Under the pieces are notes generated by a model. It had not been told where the DNA came from. It worked only from the letters and a program-made list of their open reading frames with translations, and ran no database searches. Below, one piece after another: positions 26,901 through 38,000 of a stretch of 64,000 nucleotides of DNA (its first letter is position 1; each line of letters begins with the position of its first letter). Source of the stretch: Trissonchulus latispiculum (taxonomy: Eukaryota; Nematoda; Enoplea; Enoplida; Ironidae). The translations under genes were made by a program, and so were the position numbers. Location of the stretch: NCBI GenBank assembly GCA_030248195.1, contig JASAND010026316.1, positions 52,062-116,061 of the forward strand, in the 5' to 3' direction.

Positions 26901-29051
26901 TAGATCATATATAGCTTTATAGTTGTGATTTATAGTTTATAGTTTTCTGCCTACTACATATATACTCTAATGCTAAACCATTTTTAGTTTGTACAGCTTA
27001 ATTTTCTTTGAAAACCCAACGTTGATATTTAATTCAATTTGCTCTATGTTTTATTGGTTCAGCCGTAGAGGTATATAGAATGAGGGGTATTGAGAAATCT
27101 CGGTAGAATTGCCATTCACTGGTGTATTCGTTTCAACCCTGCATCCAGTTTTATTAGTTTGCGCTTTAGGAAAACTATACGTATGTATGTAATTACTAAT
27201 AGGCATTTAGTATAAATATACAGACAGAGAATGGCAGTCGCAAAATAGGCTACATTTATGGTGTATCATTTATTTTTTACACATATTACATATTTAATTT
27301 ATACATATTTAATTTTCATTCATATATTAATTAATTGGAAGTATTAATTTGATAACACTTTATTTGCCTGTGGATCAAGATTCAAATTAATAAATTTGAT
27401 TGACTGATGTGTTGTTTCATTGAATAATTCTTTCACTATTCGATAGACTGGTTGGTTAATTTATTGGCTGAGGCGGTGAGCCTCCGTAGCCGAGTGGTTG
27501 CTCACTTGCTACACAAAGTGGAGGATAATGTCAAGTCTAGAGATAAACAAAAATATTTCTAGCATTCTAATTTCTCACTGTTATCCCCCAAGGCAGTTTA
27601 TCGAGAATATCAAGGGGTGGAGGAATCACAGCACCGCCATTACTGTGGGCGTTAATGGAGGTACTGATAGTCTTGTAGAACAAAAATTGATGTAGCAATT
27701 ATTCAGTATCAACATCCCCTCCCCTGAAAGATTAAACGTTCTGAGCTGCCACTACCCCTAACCGGAATACCAACTGGGGTGAGGTGGTTATAAAAAATTG
27801 ATTGGGTGTGTGGGTCATCTAGTTTGAATGGTTGATTTATTCATTGACTGCCTACTTTATTGACTCACTATTTGATGAGTGAGTGATTGATTGATTGATT
27901 GACTGATTAAAGTATTTTAATGGGTTGGTTAGTTACACAATTCTTAATTGGTCTGGAATTATTAAATCCGTACTTGGACATCAGTTTTAGATTTCCCATG
28001 TTTAGTTTCTTTTTAGCTAGCTACATAAATATATTGGAACATTGTATAGGAAAGCATTTAACAGTTTTATGTCTTATGTTTAGAGTTGGTTTTCGCTTTA
28101 TCAGCGAAAGTTGTACACTGTCTTTAGCTCAAGCGTTGTACATAGGATACATGTCACTTTACTGTACTTGTACTATTTTTGTACAATTATTTATCATATC
28201 ACATTGCCCATGCATTCAGTACTGCTTATACAAAAATGTTGAATGACCTTCTGAGGTAATTAAGACAATTAGCCTGATAATCTTAATTTTTTCTGCAAAA
28301 ATAGCTCCCCATATATAGGAAACCAGCTTTTAAGCTAGACTTTATAGAACGTTACAGTAAAACAGGATTGACAAGCTGCTTGATTTTGCTCACATTGATT
28401 TTGCTCACAAATGATCACATTATATTAATAGACAATGATTAACTTTTTATTTAGTGAAACTTTATAACTAAAATGTTGAACCGCCACAGCACTAAATTTA
28501 GGGAATTAAAAAATTAAAAGGTTGTATCTGGATTATGAATACTTATGCAAGTTTGGTTGTACTTTCGCTTTATTTCAGTTTAATCCAAAGAAAACTAAGC
28601 AGAAGAGGATTACAACAGTCTCAATCCCAAGAAGTTCTCAGCACCAACGATTTACCATCCCCATCCTCTGGTGTGATCAAAAACTTTCACTCACTGTAAG
28701 TGTCAGGTTCAACTTTTGTACAAAACTAATTTGCATATTTCTAATTTTCTTGAAAATCCTAGAATTTAACCTAAAATTGTATTGTAGATCTGGTAGATTT
28801 TGTAACTAATTTCCACTGGGCACTGTTTTTTTGCAATTAATGACTTCATTGTCGCGTAGTATCTCAACTTATTTTCTGAATCACTGCCATTCTACCTCAT
28901 TTTTGAATCCGAAAAAATGTCCATCGAAACGAAAGCGCAGCTGTCCTACTATTTTCAGCAACAAATCCAATGGAGGTTTGCCTGGTCTGCGAATTTTGCA
29001 CCTGCTCCAGGTCACCATCGGTGAAGCCAAGAATATACTGGCGAAGAAAAA
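20901..29051 (+). CDS. RasGAP gene exons 1-4 (N-terminal basic region, start of C2)
   Basis: Exon 1 (20901-21049) encodes residues 1-49 with a ...PRRFLTPAKSS... segment and follows a strong pyrimidine tract and TTTAG. Exon 2 (21871-21962) carries FWRGVKRTASSTRVDSRKS, recalling the basic KRT-rich stretch before the PH/C2 region of DAB2IP. Exon 3 (28579-28695) has VIKNFHSL, comparable to the VIKPVHSS motif of the family. Exon 4 (28860-29051) begins with an unmatched Lys/Cys-rich segment and ends in LLQVTIGEAKNILAKKK, the first C2 strand. Exon 1 is the least certain: it is in frame and has good splice sites but low sequence conservation. Intron 1 holds two tRNA-like SINE heads; intron 2 is 6.6 kb; intron 4 is 5.1 kb of nested transposons. 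Confidence 0.7.
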
Positions 29052-32000
29052 GTAGGTTACAAACTTCGAATAATAGAAAATTCTATTTTTAAGGGAAGTC
29101 AATCATTTAATGAGTTAATACATTAACGGCCGTTTGCACCAAATGTGATTAACTATTTGCTAAGCATTTGCTAATCCGCAGACCAAATGATCAGCTAAAC
29201 AAGTGCTAATCTTGAGCATTTGCTTAGCAACAACTCCTTTGCACCACATCTGATTAGCAATTGATTAACAGATCATCAGTTTAGCAGTTGCTTAGCAAAT
29301 GGTTAGCATTTCCAAGAAATGGCCAATGAAAATGCTGGATTTTGGTATTTGAACCAATCAGCTACGGGGATTTTATGCCATTATCACGTGATTGCAAGAA
29401 CTGTCGCATCTGCTAATCACTTGCTTAACGTTTTCTCAGGAAATACATCAGCAGTCTTTAAATTGATGCAAGAAATCAATTTTTGAATTGAATCAGTTGA
29501 ATTATACATGATCTGGGATGAGTACTGTTGTTATGTTACCTGTATTACATGAACCTAAACGCGTCGAATATTTCCAAATATTTAAGAATCTTGAAATGCT
29601 TTCGTGTTTCGTCTCGCTAAACTTTGCAAATTGTTTAGCGAACTTTTTAATTTGGTTTCTTGCTATTAGCAGCAAGATGGAAAACCTCTAGCTATCCAGC
29701 AAACGTTTTCGCCATTACGGTTGACTGGAGATAGCAATAATTTTGAAAAATTAGCAGGAATTTCACAGTTAATCCTCCTCCTCAATAGGATTAAATATTT
29801 ACTTCTTGAGCACTTGATTAGCATCTGCTTAGCAGTTGATTAACTTTAAATCAGATTTGGTGCAAAGGAGTTTGTGATTAAGCACTTGCTAAGCAATTGC
29901 TTAGCACGAAATTCGCCAATCATTTGCTAATCACATTTGGTGCAAACCGGTGTAAGTAATAATTTTGCATTAAAATAAGTTAATTTCATCATTTAATTTC
30001 ATCAGCATTTTCACAAGCTTTTCTTCATGACTCTGCATTGATATAATAATATTTCGGATCTTGTCACCTTGAAATTAAAATTAACTAGTACGACAAGTGG
30101 CAGGTTCTCTGTTAACAGCTCTCGAGCCATGTTCTCCACGCTAACGGCTCACCCTCCCTCAATTGCGTAGGAGTGACCCCCCGCAAATCAGTACCCAGTT
30201 CCAGTACGCAATTGCGTATGTTCACTTTTTCTACCGTATGCCACCCACTCCCGCAAATATGACCTATCATTCGTGAGTTGAAAAAATGATGGGGCTGTTT
30301 TGCTGAGGGGGTCGAATGATAGGTCACATTTACGGGGGGGTGCCTTCCTTCCGGGGGAGGCCACTAGGTACGCAATTGCGGGAGGGGGTGGGCCATTAGC
30401 GTGCAGAGTAGGGTTGTATTGATTCAGCTATTTCATTTTCGATTCGATTCAGTTCAGTTTTTCTATTTCTCAAATATAAACGATTCGATTCAGTTCGATT
30501 TACTTCCCCTAACATTTGAAACGATTCGATGCAGTTCGATTTTCCCCATTCTGAACAAACTGCGATTCGATTCAGATTTCCAAAATAGCGATTTTTGATT
30601 CGATTTTTGATTTTTTTATTTCTGCAACAGATCACAATATTACGGGCACTATTGTACTAGGAACTAACTTAAGGTGGTGGTATCCTTTTGTGCAGTGCTT
30701 TTGTGGTCGTTTTTTGAAACGCTATAACTTTCGCAATTTTGGGAGTTAGAAAGAGCTTTATACATCGTTTTAAATCCACACCAGCTTACGAAACTTGAAA
30801 AATTAGCACAAAACTAGCAAAAATTTTTCTGATCGGATGATCTGACAGGTTGACAGATCTGACAGGCTGAACATAGACCAAAAATTTTTGAACATCGATA
30901 TCTCAAAACTGTAGAATCGGCCAAAATCTTTTCTTCTTCCATGCTATGAAGCACATATGGGCGGAGGATCATTTTTAGATTTGGCTCAACAAGCCTCAAT
31001 ACTCCAGAAAATCCGGCAAATGTGCGGTGACACGAAATTTCGCCACTTTGCATTCAGTTTTCTCGCAACTGGTGATGTTTCAGCTAAAACAAAAAATGAC
31101 CCTCCGCAATAGTGCGAATTTTCATCCAGCCCAAAATCACGCAAAACCATTGGTAGTTTTTGAGATATCGATGTTCAGAACAAAATAACCACAGTTTTGC
31201 CAAAATGGTTTTTCGTCCAAATCTCTAGCTTAAAGCAACGAACACAAGCTAATTGGCATTGATAAAATGGGCAATTAGACTGCGAATCGATTATGTATAT
31301 AAACAAACGAAAATTGTTCTTAGGAATTGGCAGTAATTTTAAAAAACTTGTTTCCTCGAAAATTTCCGTTTCTTACCCCAAAAATCGTGTTCGGTTTATA
31401 CTGACTTAACCGCTAGAGATAGCTCAAAGCTTATGAAAACAAAAATGTTCGTTTCTGTACCCTCATTCCAACCATAACAACCACTCTGATGTATCGACTA
31501 TTTACTGAGAGTATAAAGCCAAAAACCGAAAAGTTCTTATCTTTTCACCTAAAAATGTGGGACTGGTCCCAGATTAAGGAGCACCAAAATAGCATATTTG
31601 GAAACTTTCATCTGCTTTTATTTATGAATTTTTGAATTTATTTATGAATTATGAATTTATGAATTTCATCATTTATGAATAAAGAATTGTAGCCTATCGG
31701 TCAAATTTACACAAAAGGTATATAAACCACCACCTTAAGGGGAGTCCATTGTTTGGTCATTTTTCTGAATTTCGTTTTATGTAGATATTTTATGCTTCAA
31801 TCCAGACGGCACATTTGAATACGTTTTTAAACTTAAACTAACATCTCTTAGGGAATTTGAGAAAATTCAACTCAATGTAGAGGGCTACATAGACATGCAA
31901 AACCTTGGAAAGACTTTTGATTAAGGCTTTTTAAAACTTCGAATAGCTTTTTAAGATCAAAAATTTTAAGTCTTCCAAAGATCACGCAAATATGATGTGA

Positions 32001-35000
32001 TGAAAAATGTGTGAAAAATTTTAAAGGCATAAATGCAAATTCAAAGTAAAACAACTTTTCGTCTCTCCGTCTCCTATCCGCTTGCAGTCCACGGAGAGGT
32101 AGCATAAGTGGCCTCTGATGAGTGCCTATTAATGCTATGCCAGCCTACATCAAAAAAGTAACTGCTCAGCTTAAGAGTCAGCTGTTAAATTTTAGAATTT
32201 ACTGACAACACTGGCACAAAACTTAAAAAGCCTAAAACCCAAAGCCCAATCCAAATCAATGACGTGTGTCTCCTTAGCGAACCAAGTCTTTGATCCAGTG
32301 TTGAAACTGTTTGATCCAGAAAGAGCAAGTTAAACTATGCATGAGTCACGAACATTTAGCTTTGAGTCACGCATGGTTCGACTAAAAAATTGAGTTTTTT
32401 ATTGGTTCGCTAAAAGTCGCTTTGCGAACCAAGTTTTGAGTTATTGGCTCATTTTGTGTCAGCTGATAGTCCTTCAAGTATACTCCATGAGTCACTCTTT
32501 AGAATTTAACGAAACTTCAGAGAAAAGCGTAATTTTTAAATAGAATCACTTATAAAAAATACCAAATCTAATTGGCTTAAAGCGTGAAATGGTCCGCTCA
32601 CCTAACATGAGCAGTGCGCAGAATAAAATGGTGGTTATCCCAAGAACACGCTAAACTTTATTTTTCAATTTACCACGTTTTAATTTGCAGTATCAGAGTC
32701 ACCGCCGAATATGCTATCCTGGCCGTAGCTTTAAATTCCATCGAATATTTGAAAAAATTTGAATTTTTGTACATGTAGAGATTACTAAGTCGTGACTGCA
32801 TCCGCTCACCGAAAGTAGAGCGACTTTACTCCAAAAAGTAGGTTATCTCCGGTTATCCTAATTTTTTAAATTCGGTAAAAAGCTGTTTTCTGCCGAAAAA
32901 ACGACTGCTGTGGATTTTTGAATGGCCGTTGTTTATAAATTTTTTTAGAAACATTAATCTAATTCCTAAATTACAGGAAACATATTGTCTCTATTTTATT
33001 AAGTTTGATGAATTTAATTGACAATGTTTTGATAAATTATTATCTTGTGAAAGCGCCGCAACCATTCAAAAACCCACAACAGTCGTTTTCTCTGCAATAA
33101 ATAGGCTTTTTACCCAAGTTAAAAAATTAGCACAACCGGAGATAACCTACTTTTTGGAGTAAAGTCGCCCTACTTTCGGTGAGCGGACGCAGTCACGACT
33201 TAGCAATCTCTACATGTACAAAAATTCAAATTTTTTCAAATATTCGATGGAATTTAAAGCTACGGCCAGGATAGCATATTCGGCGGTGACTCTGATACTG
33301 CAAATTAAAACGTGGTAAATTGAAAAATAAAGTTTAGCGTGTTCTTGGGATAACCACCATTTTATTCTGCGCACTGCTCATGTTAGGTGAGCGGACCATT
33401 TCACGCTTTAAGCCAATTAGATTTGGTATTTTTTATTAGTGATTCTATTTAAAAATTCCGCTTTCCTCTGAAGTTTCGTTAAATTCTAAAGAGTGACTCA
33501 TGGAGTATACTTGAAGGACTATCAGCTGACACAAAATGAGCCAATAACTCAAAACTTGGTTCGCAAAGCGACTTTTAGCGAACCAATAAAAAACTCAATT
33601 TTTTAGTCGAACCATGCGTGACTCAAAGCTAAATGTTCGTGACTCATGCATAGTTTAACTTGCTCTTTCTGGATCAAACAGTTCCAGCACTGGATCAAAG
33701 ACTTGGTTCGCTAAGGAGACACACGTAACAATTGATAAGCAAAGAAAGATGGCAGAATTTTGGCATTTTCATTGCTGTATATATACCTAGAACCACACAG
33801 AAAAGATGCAGGCACTAAACATAAACACATACACGCTCACACATTTTCATCAAGCTTCTCTTAATCTGCTGCCTATTTCCCCTGAATCAAAATGTGAATC
33901 AAAATGAATCAAAAATCAAAAATAACGATTCAACCTAAATATTTTTGATTTGATGCAGTTCGATTTTCTGCACTGTAGATTCGATTCGATTCGATGCATC
34001 AAAAATCAAAAGTCGCATCAAAAGTGTTTTGATTCGATTCGAATCAAAAATCAAAAACAACAGTAGTGCAGAGCATGGCTAGAGAGCAGATAGCAGAGAA
34101 CCTGCCAGCTGTCACACTCTTATATATTATGTACTCTTGCTAGTACTAATATTAATGAACATTAATGGCCAATTAATCAATTGTAGATACTTCTGTGAGA
34201 TTTGGCTTGACGATGAGTTGAGTGAAAGAACCTCGTCGAAGCTGGATAGCTCCGGCGTATTCTGGGGTGAAAGCTTTACCTTCGAGTACGTAATGATTTT
34301 CTTTAAGTCATAGTACTCAGCTATTGCTTCAAAATTTTACATGCATAATTTTAATCTGTAATTTCGAGGTTTTTGTGCTTAAATGTGAAGTTTAGAATAC
34401 ATGTTGCCTTGTTTTACCACGGATACCAGCAATGAGCTGTAGTGTTTATCAAAGATTGCAGAAAAAATTGGCTTGCCTATACTAAATATGTATTTGTAAT
34501 TCGAAGCCAGACATTTATTATTCTATTTTTGTTGATTCCAATTGTATTTTTTTGGTTTCTGTCATTTATTTTCAAAGTTTTCACCACTATTTCAGGACTG
34601 CTTCTTTGGATGCTGTGATTATTCGATTGTACAAGGAATGCTCAAGGGGTGGTGAAAGAACCCTGCTAGGTCAGTTTTGAGCTGGAAAAGTTTTGTCGTC
34701 TTTCATGTTTACGTTAGAACAGTCATAAATTTGAACTAAGTGTAAAGTGATTCTGGCATGCAGAATGTGGATGTGTGACGATTCTGATTTTTGTTTTTTA
34801 GGGGACATCCAAATTTTGCCAGAAGAAATTGAAGGGAAGAAAGCTCTGGAAAAATGGTAGTTTGGTTGTTTATCTGTCACTTTGGTCAGAAATAGGGGAT
34901 TTTAAAAACAGTCGTCGAATTAGTATTGAAATTACATAAGCCGTAAAATTTTTGTGTGGTTTATCTGTACATTGATCAACTACTAACGTGCACACTAAGT

Positions 35001-38000
35001 CTTTAGTCTTAGTCCTAAATTCGAAAAAATTTTAGTTTTCCTTAAAATATTTCTAAAGAATTTTGTTGTATATCCCATCCATTGAAAGCACTCAGTTGAA
35101 TTGATACCATAACCTCTATTCATAGAAGTTTCCGATTCCCATAATTTCATAAAAAACTATGTTTTCTGGATTATGTCGGGACTAGCAATCAGATTGCAGA
35201 TACCTATTCCCGTAGTAATGCAATATATATTATGACAAATTATATATTATCCAACAAATACTTGTTTAGATTTCATTGTCCACGGCTATATGGATATTCT
35301 GTTCAAAATACCAACGGAATATTCTAGGTATATAATTATGGTTTTAGGTATTCGGTAAATCAACGTGGAAAATTAGGAGATCATGAAATACCATCGATTC
35401 GAATTAAATCCAGCCTCGTTTGCCTTACTGTGTTGCCTCCCCAATACTATGCTGATCTGCTTGCGGTACCATCCTATGGTTATTTTATATTCTTAAGCCG
35501 TAGTTTTATCAATAAATGATGAAACTCATGCTCAAGTCAGTCGTACCCATTTCAAAACCTGATCGAACTAGTATATAATAATTGTAATTTTCATTTGGTT
35601 AATTTGTAATTTATGTACTTGATTAGTGTTTTTGTAAGTAGTGTTAATTTAATTTATTTAGGTAGTATTTCTGTATGTACTTCGCCATTTTTCTGCTATT
35701 TCTATTTTAGTATACCACAAGGGCACCCTCTCAGCTTTGTTCATATCTGGAACCTTACCTCAACGCCAAAGCAAAAGTAAACAGCAAAATGATACTATAA
35801 TATGGATAAAAATCTAACTATGTACTATGTTGGTATAAGCAATAAGCCGGATAATAATTTCATTAGGTATTTTTTGTCCAATTTCTTGCTCTTTTTAAAA
35901 ACTTCTTGTTGCTTTATAGGAAGAGCTAGCGACGTGCCTTGTTAGAATTCTGTACAGCGAAGGTCGTGATGTGAATTTTCTCTGCGATCTGATCATAACT
36001 GAAGTCTGTAAACTAAGTATGTATGTTACCCTCTAATCTTTATTGTTAACATTTGTGCATATTAATCCGAGAGCAGAAATTGTTGGCCAATTTTTTCGTC
36101 AGTTAAGATGTTCGGATTTTTCTTTTTCTTGAAGCTTCTAAAGTTTATAGGTTTATGTGATGATGGAACAGAGATAATTTTCGAAAGTGGAAAACAACAT
36201 GTCTACAGAGGAATATTGCTCCTTTTGGAGCCAACTTGTTGAGTATTAACTTTGCATTATTGTTTCGTTTAGATGATCCTAGGTTGATGTTTCGTGGAAA
36301 TTCTTTGGGAAGTAAGGCCATGGAAGCTTACATGAAGATTTTGGGTCAAAACTACCTCCGAGTGATCCTGAAAGATTTTCTGGAATCCCTTATCAGAGCT
36401 GGGGACGATTGTGAAGTAAATAGCATAAAAAATAAATTCAAGCTTAATTTCTGTAAAATCTTTTATTTAACCATTTATGAAGAAAGTAACCTACATTCTG
36501 AACTCTCATTTTTAGAAAACTGAGCAAATATCAGTTTTCTATTTTGATTTTTAGGTTGATCCCATGAAGCTTGGAAATCCACAAAATCTGGATAAGAACC
36601 AGAAAACGCTGAATCTGTATACAGAAGTGATCTGGCATAAGATCTTACAGTCGGCTGCAGAATTTCCGCGGTAGGTTTACACGACCAGTACTGTACAGTA
36701 TGCCTAATACTTTTTCAAATATCTAGTCAAGATTATTTATACAATTCGGCTAAATCTTAAATATTTTCCCAAAATTTGAGTTAAAATTTTTTATCTGTTC
36801 TAGGGAACTGCGACACGTTTTTCATGCTATGCGTCAACGACTGGTACTTTGTGACAAAGGAGATCTGGTAGAGTATTTGGTATCTTCCTGCGTCTTTCTC
36901 CGGTTCCTCTGTCCGGCCATTCTTTCACCGAGCCTGTTCAGTCTAGTAGCGGGTAGGTGCAATCCTCTGATGCTTAATTGCTAACCAAGATTAGGTATAT
37001 CAGGTACTGGGCATTTATATTTGCTATATACTGTATTTACAGATTTCGCTTCGCCTCCAAATTTTCGTCCCTAGAATGTCAAACCGGGACCCAAATCTGG
37101 GTAAGGCTAAACTGGAGTAATGGTCGCAATATACAGATATTTTGAAGTTTTCAATGCTACGATAACTATAGTAGTCGAGTCCATGCTTGACTTTCATTCA
37201 TGGCACAATCATGTCAGTTTTAGGATGTTTCTTTTAATTTCTAGCTACCGTTGTAAGTGCTAACTCTTCGTATTTTTACTACTCTATGATGTGAGATATG
37301 GCGCCTTCCTGAGCGATGTTTTATGTAGGATTGTTGGTTAATTATGCATTTCTTCACTTCTATGTGTGATTCTTTTTTCAGATGATTTCCTCCGCTATTT
37401 ATTTTCAGAATATCCGAATGACTCAGCCAATCGGACTCTCACCCTTGTTGCCAAAAGTATTCAAACGTTGGCCAATTTCGCGAAATTCGGTGGAAAGGAG
37501 GGCTACATGGAATTTATGAATGGATTTGTTGAAAAGGAATGGACTAACATGAAACAGTTCATTCATGTCGTTTCGGTAAGAGTGGATTCGCTCCTTTTTA
37601 GGAGAGTTAATGAAATCTGGAATCTAAAATGAACAAGCCTGTATCAAAGCTTGGCTGTTGCCTCGCATAATGCAATCCTCAGTCATTAGCTTAGGCTTAT
37701 TAGCCTGCAATTAAATTATCCATACCTTTCCAATACTCTTTCAGGTTAAATTTCTCTCAGCTGATGCTAGTGATAGTAATGTGAAAAAGCTTAGTTCAGG
37801 AAAGCATCTGTAAGCTCAGAAAAGGGTCTCTAAATTCTTCAGCCCAGGAAAATGCCAAATGCACCTTTACATGGCAGATTAATTTTCATCAATGTTCTCA
37901 AATTAATTATTTATCGTTTCCTGCTTTTCAGTCCATTCCATCAGAATGCCCTGGAGAGAACAGGGTTTCAGTGGACATTGCAAAAGAGGAGGCGCTCCTT

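Larger units (their letters stand above)
21963..28578. other. RasGAP intron 2 (6.6 kb)
   Basis: AT-rich. At 23173-23215 CAGGGTCGAGTTAAATTTAA followed by further TTTAACTC copies resembles the left end of another hAT-like iteron element, but no right end or target duplication was found. A 108-codon frame at 27920-28246 is hydrophobic and unsupported. Confidence 0.5.
30409..34065. mobile_element. hAT-like foldback element in RasGAP intron 4 (GATTCGATTCAG iterons)
   Basis: Ends TAGGGTTGTATTGATT and (reverse complement of the right end) TACTGTTGTTTTTGATT; exact 8-bp duplication GTGCAGAG at 30401-30408 and 34066-34073. About 200 bases at each end are arrays of GATTCGATTCAGTTCGATT-like repeats in opposite orientation. 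The interior has been invaded by a TTAA-flanked MITE and a foldback. No transposase frame is visible, so it is non-autonomous. Confidence 0.75.
30092..34113. mobile_element. Small MITE split by the hAT-like element
   Basis: 30092-30408 plus 34074-34113, rejoined across the GTGCAGAG duplication, give a roughly 357-bp element whose ends are inverted (GGCAGGTTCTCTG..., then GAGCCATG..CT and ACGCTAA.GGC.CACCC). The rejoining independently confirms the hAT-like insertion. An inner pair ACCTATCATTCG/CGAATGATAGGT is also present. Confidence 0.6.

Noticed and set aside
27920..28246. 108-codon hydrophobic frame in RasGAP intron 2
   Set aside because: Composition follows the AT-rich background; no motif, no splice context.
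37740..37800. Extra RasGAP exon after a CTTTCAG at 37745
   Set aside because: It runs into a stop and no donor keeps the frame; exon 14 joins exon 15 directly in phase 0.
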